From Methanoregulaceae archaeon (lineage in GTDB: Archaea > Halobacteriota > Methanomicrobia > Methanomicrobiales > Methanospirillaceae): 7,783 nt of DNA. The stretch is from positions 217 through 7,999 of the forward strand of contig DUGU01000188.1 of NCBI GenBank assembly GCA_013331215.1, written 5' to 3'. The notes below the pieces were generated by a model. The model was not told the origin of the DNA, searched no databases, and was given only the letters and a program-made list of their open reading frames with translations. Both the position numbers and the translations under genes were made by a program. Of the stretch, positions 4,842-7,783 are shown one piece after another; the first letter of the stretch is position 1; every line of letters starts with the position of its first letter.

Positions 4842-7514
4842 ATGACCGGGGAGGCGCCGGCGGATGCGTGGCACGCGCTGGAGGGAAACGAGGTCGAGGA
4901 GCGGCTCGGTACCGGCCCCGGCGGCCTCGACGGCGCGGAGGCCGCTGCCCGCCTCGAGACGTACGGCCCGAACCTGCTGCCTACCCGGCCGCCGCCCGGC
5001 CCGCTGGTCCTCTTTCTCCGGCAGTTCAGGAGCCCGCTGATCTACGTCCTCCTCGCGGCGGCCGCGGTCTCGGCCGGTCTCGGGGACTGGCGCGACGCGG
5101 CCTTCATCCTCGTGGTCGTGCTCGCCAATGCGGTCGTCGGGACCTTCCAGGAGTGGAAGGCCGAGAGCGCGGCCGAGGCCCTCCGCCGTCTACTCGAGAC
5201 CGAGGTCCGGGTCCTCCGCGGCGGGCACACTCTCTCCGTACCGGCCGAGGACGTGGTCCCGGGCGACCGGGTGCTGCTCGAGTCGGGGAACCGCGTCCCG
5301 GCCGATCTGCGGCTCGTCGAGGTCGACGACCTCGCCGTGGACGAATCGGCCCTGACCGGCGAGTCCCTCCCGGTCGAGAAGGCGGAACAGCCGGTCGCGC
5401 CCGACGCGCCCGTGGCCGAGCGGCGCTCGATGGCCCACGCGGGCACGGTCGTGACCTCGGGCCGGGGCGCGGGCGTCGCGGTGGCGACCGGCGGCCGGAC
5501 GGAGATCGGGGCGATCGCGGAGGCGGTCTCGGGGAGCGAGGGGACCAAGCCGCCCCTGATCGAGCGGATGGACCGGTTCGCCCGGACGATCAGCATCGCC
5601 GTGGTCGTGGCCGCCATCGCCCTCGCGGGGATCGCGCTCTGGCGCGGCACGCCGCTCGCGGAGGTCTTCTTCGTCGCGGTCGCGCTCGCGGTCTCGGCCA
5701 TCCCCGAAGGCCTCCCGGTCGCGCTGACGGTCGTGCTCTCGGTCGCGGCCTCGCGCATGGCGAAACGCTCGGTGATCGTGCGGCGGATGGCGGCTGTCGA
5801 AGGGCTCGGCTCCTGCACCGTGATCGCGTCCGACAAGACCGGGACGCTCACCGTGAACCGCCAGAGCCTCGAGGCGGTCTGGTTCCCTGACGTCGGGCAG
5901 GTCTCCGCCGAGGACGTAGTCCAGAACCGGGTCTTCCCCCACGGAGCCCACGCCTTTGCCCGGGCCGCGGTCGCCGCGAGCGAGGCCGTCGAGGTCGTGG
6001 ACGAGGGGAACATCCGCATCCTCGGCGACCCGGTCGACGCGGCCTTCCTCCGCTTTGCCCGGGCCCTCGGCGTCGACCCGGCCGCGGTCGGGGCCCGGAT
6101 TGTCGGCCGGATCCCGTACGAGTCCGAGCGGCGGTACGCGGCCGCCGTCGCCGTCGAGCAGTACCCCGACGGCGAGCGGCCGATGGTCGCCCTGAAGGGG
6201 GCGGTCGAGGTCGTGCTCGACCTGGCCGTGGCCGTGGCCGGGCCCGAGGGACCGCTACCGCTCGACCTGGAGAAGGTGAACGCGGCCTTCCTCGCGCTCT
6301 CGGCCGGCGGGTACCGCGTGCTCGCGGTCGCGGAGGGGCCGCTCGACGACGGTATCGACCCTGCGGATCTCGACGAGGATAGGCTCCCCCCGCTCGTGCT
6401 GCTCGGCCTCGCCGGGTTCATCGACCCGGTCCGGCCGGACGCGGCGGAAGCGGTGGCCGAGTGCCGCGCGGCCGGGATCCGAGTCGTGATGGTGACCGGC
6501 GACCACCCCGGCACGGCGCTCGCGATCGCGCACACCCTCGGCATCGCCTCGCGGGCCGAGGACGTGGCGACGGGCGCCGAGCTCGAGGAACTGGGTTCGC
6601 CCGAGGTGCCGGCCTTCCTCGACCGGGTCGGGTCGGCGTCGGTCTTCGCCCGGGTGGCGCCGCTCCAGAAGCTGGCGATCGTCGAGGCCCTGCTCCGGCT
6701 CGGCCACTTCGTGGCCGTGACCGGGGATGGCGTCAACGACGCCCCCGCGCTCCGTCGCGCCAACATCGGGGTCGCGATGGGCTCGGGCACGGACGTCGCG
6801 AAGGACACGGCCTCGATGATCGTGACCGACGACCGGTTCAGCTCGATCGTGGCCGGCGTCGAGGAGGGCCGCTTCGCCTACGACAACGTCCGGAAGGTCA
6901 CGTACCTGCTCGTCTCGACCGGCGCGGCCGAGGTCGTCCTCTTCCTCCTCTCCACGATCGCCGGGCTCCCCCTGCCGCTCGCAGCGGTCCAGCTCCTCTG
7001 GCTCAACCTGGTCACGAACGGGATCCAGCACATCGGCCTCGCCTTCGAGCCCGGCGAGCCCGACGCGATGCGCCGGCCGCCGCGCCCGCCGACGCAGGGG
7101 CTCTTCGACCGGTTGATGCTCGAGGAGACGCTGCTCTCGGCCGCGGCCATGAGTGTGATCGGGTTCGCCGTCTGGACATGGCTTCTGGGCACCGGGATGG
7201 CCGAGGACCAGGCCCGGGCCATGCTCCTCGTCCTCTTCGTCCTCTTCGAGAACTTCCACGTCTTCAACGCACGTTCGGAGACGGTTTCGGCGTTCCGGAT
7301 GCCGCTCTCGCGCAACCGGTTCCTCGTCCTCTCCGTGATCGGGGCCGCGCTGGTCAACGCCGCCGTGATGTACATGCCCGTGCTGGCCGGCGTCCTCCGT
7401 ACGGGGCCGATCGGCCCGACGGCATGGGTCGTGCTGATCGTCATCGCCTCCTCGATCCTGGCTGTGATGGAACTCTACAAGCGACTCCGCCGTCCCACGC
7501 AGAGCATGCGGTGA
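4842..7514 (+). CDS. P2-type cation-transporting P-type ATPase
   Basis: The product is a full-length, 890-residue ion pump in the membrane, driven by ATP through a phospho-aspartate. A cation-ATPase N-domain comes first (WHALEGNEVEERL, about 10-22). The actuator loop has TGES at 172-175. Segment M4 has PEGL (288-291). The phosphorylation site is DKTGTLT with Asp331. The nucleotide-binding domain has KGA (452-454), and the hinge has TGDHP (552-556) and TGDGVNDAP (627-635). Ten membrane segments fit the family: M1-M4 between about 54 and 299, M5-M10 from about 685 to 880. Layout and PEGL place it with calcium and Na/K-type pumps. Against SERCA, Glu289, Glu697, Asn722, Thr725 and Glu803 appear kept, but the Asn768 position is Gly694 and the Asp800 position is Asn726. 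The ion is therefore uncertain. It starts at 4842, probably leaderless, and seems to be transcribed alone. Confidence 0.9.
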   Translation: MTGEAPADAWHALEGNEVEERLGTGPGGLDGAEAAARLETYGPNLLPTRPPPGPLVLFLRQFRSPLIYVLLAAAAVSAGLGDWRDAAFILVVVLANAVVGTFQEWKAESAAEALRRLLETEVRVLRGGHTLSVPAEDVVPGDRVLLESGNRVPADLRLVEVDDLAVDESALTGESLPVEKAEQPVAPDAPVAERRSMAHAGTVVTSGRGAGVAVATGGRTEIGAIAEAVSGSEGTKPPLIERMDRFARTISIAVVVAAIALAGIALWRGTPLAEVFFVAVALAVSAIPEGLPVALTVVLSVAASRMAKRSVIVRRMAAVEGLGSCTVIASDKTGTLTVNRQSLEAVWFPDVGQVSAEDVVQNRVFPHGAHAFARAAVAASEAVEVVDEGNIRILGDPVDAAFLRFARALGVDPAAVGARIVGRIPYESERRYAAAVAVEQYPDGERPMVALKGAVEVVLDLAVAVAGPEGPLPLDLEKVNAAFLALSAGGYRVLAVAEGPLDDGIDPADLDEDRLPPLVLLGLAGFIDPVRPDAAEAVAECRAAGIRVVMVTGDHPGTALAIAHTLGIASRAEDVATGAELEELGSPEVPAFLDRVGSASVFARVAPLQKLAIVEALLRLGHFVAVTGDGVNDAPALRRANIGVAMGSGTDVAKDTASMIVTDDRFSSIVAGVEEGRFAYDNVRKVTYLLVSTGAAEVVLFLLSTIAGLPLPLAAVQLLWLNLVTNGIQHIGLAFEPGEPDAMRRPPRPPTQGLFDRLMLEETLLSAAAMSVIGFAVWTWLLGTGMAEDQARAMLLVLFVLFENFHVFNARSETVSAFRMPLSRNRFLVLSVIGAALVNAAVMYMPVLAGVLRTGPIGPTAWVVLIVIASSILAVMELYKRLRRPTQSMR

Positions 7515-7640
7515 CGGATGCGCAGGGACCGCTCGGTGCTCGACGCTCCGGGCCGCTCCGTCGGCCACCGCTCCCGTCGAACCGTACCGAGACGGCGCTC
7601 CCTGGCGACACGCGGCCTCGATGCGAATCGACACAACGGA

Positions 7641-7650
7641 ACGCATTAAT
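7641..7650 (+). promoter_or_regulatory. TATA-like box upstream of the last gene
   Basis: ACGCATTAAT has the A/T-rich core CATTAAT at 7644-7650, preceded by purine-rich CGGAACG, within a GC-rich 215-base gap. Transcription would start near 7673-7675. That leaves a leader of about 55 bases before the GGAGG-led ATG at 7730. The element shows that the last gene is probably not read only through from the ATPase gene. Confidence 0.4.
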
Positions 7651-7674
7651 CGGGCAGACGCGCAATCAGAGGGG

Positions 7675-7737
7675 ATGAGTCTTCGGCGGGTGGCATCGTC
7701 GCTGCGGTCGCAGGGCGCGGAGGCGACGCATGGTTGA
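7675..7737 (+). other. Possible 20-codon upstream ORF overlapping the next start
   Basis: An ATG at 7675 lies 28 bases after the TATA-like core, so it could be translated from a leaderless mRNA. The frame encodes 20 residues starting MSLRRVASSL and ends at a TGA at 7735-7737, eight bases past the A of the downstream ATG at 7730. Such an overlap would allow translational coupling. The codons are only partly GC-ending, and GAGGGG touches the ATG directly, too close to act as a Shine-Dalgarno site. It may simply be part of the leader. Confidence 0.25.
7719..7723 (+). promoter_or_regulatory. Shine-Dalgarno site of the last gene
   Basis: GGAGG lies 6 bases before the ATG at 7730, an ideal spacing. 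It picks this ATG as the start over the upstream ATG at 7675, which is in another frame. Confidence 0.65.
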
Positions 7738-7783
7738 GGAGATCCTGAGCTCGATCGCGTTCCAGATGAGCCTGCTCCTCTTC
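7730..7783 (+). CDS. Partial membrane protein, start only (antiporter-like?)
   Basis: Only the first 18 codons are in the window: a short acidic start (MVEEILSS), then a hydrophobic run (IAFQMSLLLF) that looks like the beginning of a first membrane segment. The frame is supported by the GGAGG site 6 bases upstream and by mostly GC-ending codons. This kind of start is seen in Kef/Nha-type cation:proton antiporters of methanogens, and an ion pump gene lies upstream. Eighteen residues are too few to name a family, so this assignment is only a guess. No stop is reached. Confidence 0.5.
   Translation, partial: MVEEILSSIAFQMSLLLF

Noticed and set aside
4201..4845. 214-codon plus-strand frame opposite the DUF6498-like gene
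   Set aside because: It is a highly charged Glu/Asp/Arg sequence with no motif, while the minus strand gives six clean membrane segments. Its end also runs into the ATPase promoter.
5042..6808. 588-codon minus-strand open frame opposite the ATPase gene
   Set aside because: The product is Ser/Thr/Arg/Ala-rich with no domain, and the plus strand there codes for clear P-type ATPase motifs.
7551..7566. Hairpin GGCCG-N6-CGGCC after the ATPase stop as a terminator
   Set aside because: The stem is only 5 pairs and no T run follows. Such stems are frequent by chance at this GC content.
6255..7646. 463-codon minus-strand open frame opposite the ATPase C-terminus
   Set aside because: It is a His/Arg/Glu-rich antisense shadow of the membrane segments and has no recognisable domain or start signal.

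Overview
The window looks like a GC-rich euryarchaeal chromosome. Codon third positions are almost all G or C in the real genes. Short A/T-rich TATA-like boxes, some with purine-rich BRE-like flanks, sit about 27 bases before starts or leaders. Some genes have a GGAGG Shine-Dalgarno site and others look leaderless. A Methanomicrobiales-type methanogen is my best guess, but no methanogenesis or rRNA marker is present, so the lineage is inference.

Layout. (1) Bases 1-223, minus: start of a gene for a protein with one N-terminal membrane segment, cut by the window edge. (2) 401-1357, plus: a class I SAM-dependent methyltransferase-like protein, divergent from the first gene. (3) 1368-1883, minus: a GNAT N-acetyltransferase converging on the methyltransferase with a 10-base gap. 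(4) 2060-2203, plus: a 47-residue disordered protein with a KGG-like motif and a small histidine cluster. It has its own TATA box and Shine-Dalgarno site. (5) 2289-3227, plus: a cation diffusion facilitator (CDF) metal exporter. (6) 4764-4150 then 4120-2819, minus: a probable two-gene operon of a DUF6498-like membrane protein and a DUF2268-like HExxH metallopeptidase. The peptidase frame has no stop at its expected end and runs about 400 bases antisense into the CDF gene. (7) 4842-7514, plus: a full-length P2-type cation-transporting ATPase, divergent from the DUF6498 gene around one shared TATA element. (8) 7730-7783, plus: the first 18 codons of a probable membrane protein, preceded by a promoter and a possible 20-codon upstream ORF.

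Much of the window concerns ion handling and membranes: a CDF exporter, a P-type ATPase and several membrane proteins. The genes form small separate units in alternating directions rather than one operon. I see no mobile element, CRISPR array, tRNA or rRNA. I do not see a clear new multi-gene system. The best leads are the 47-residue KGG-like protein, the lost stop at the convergent CDF/peptidase junction, and the altered ion-binding residues of the P-type ATPase.
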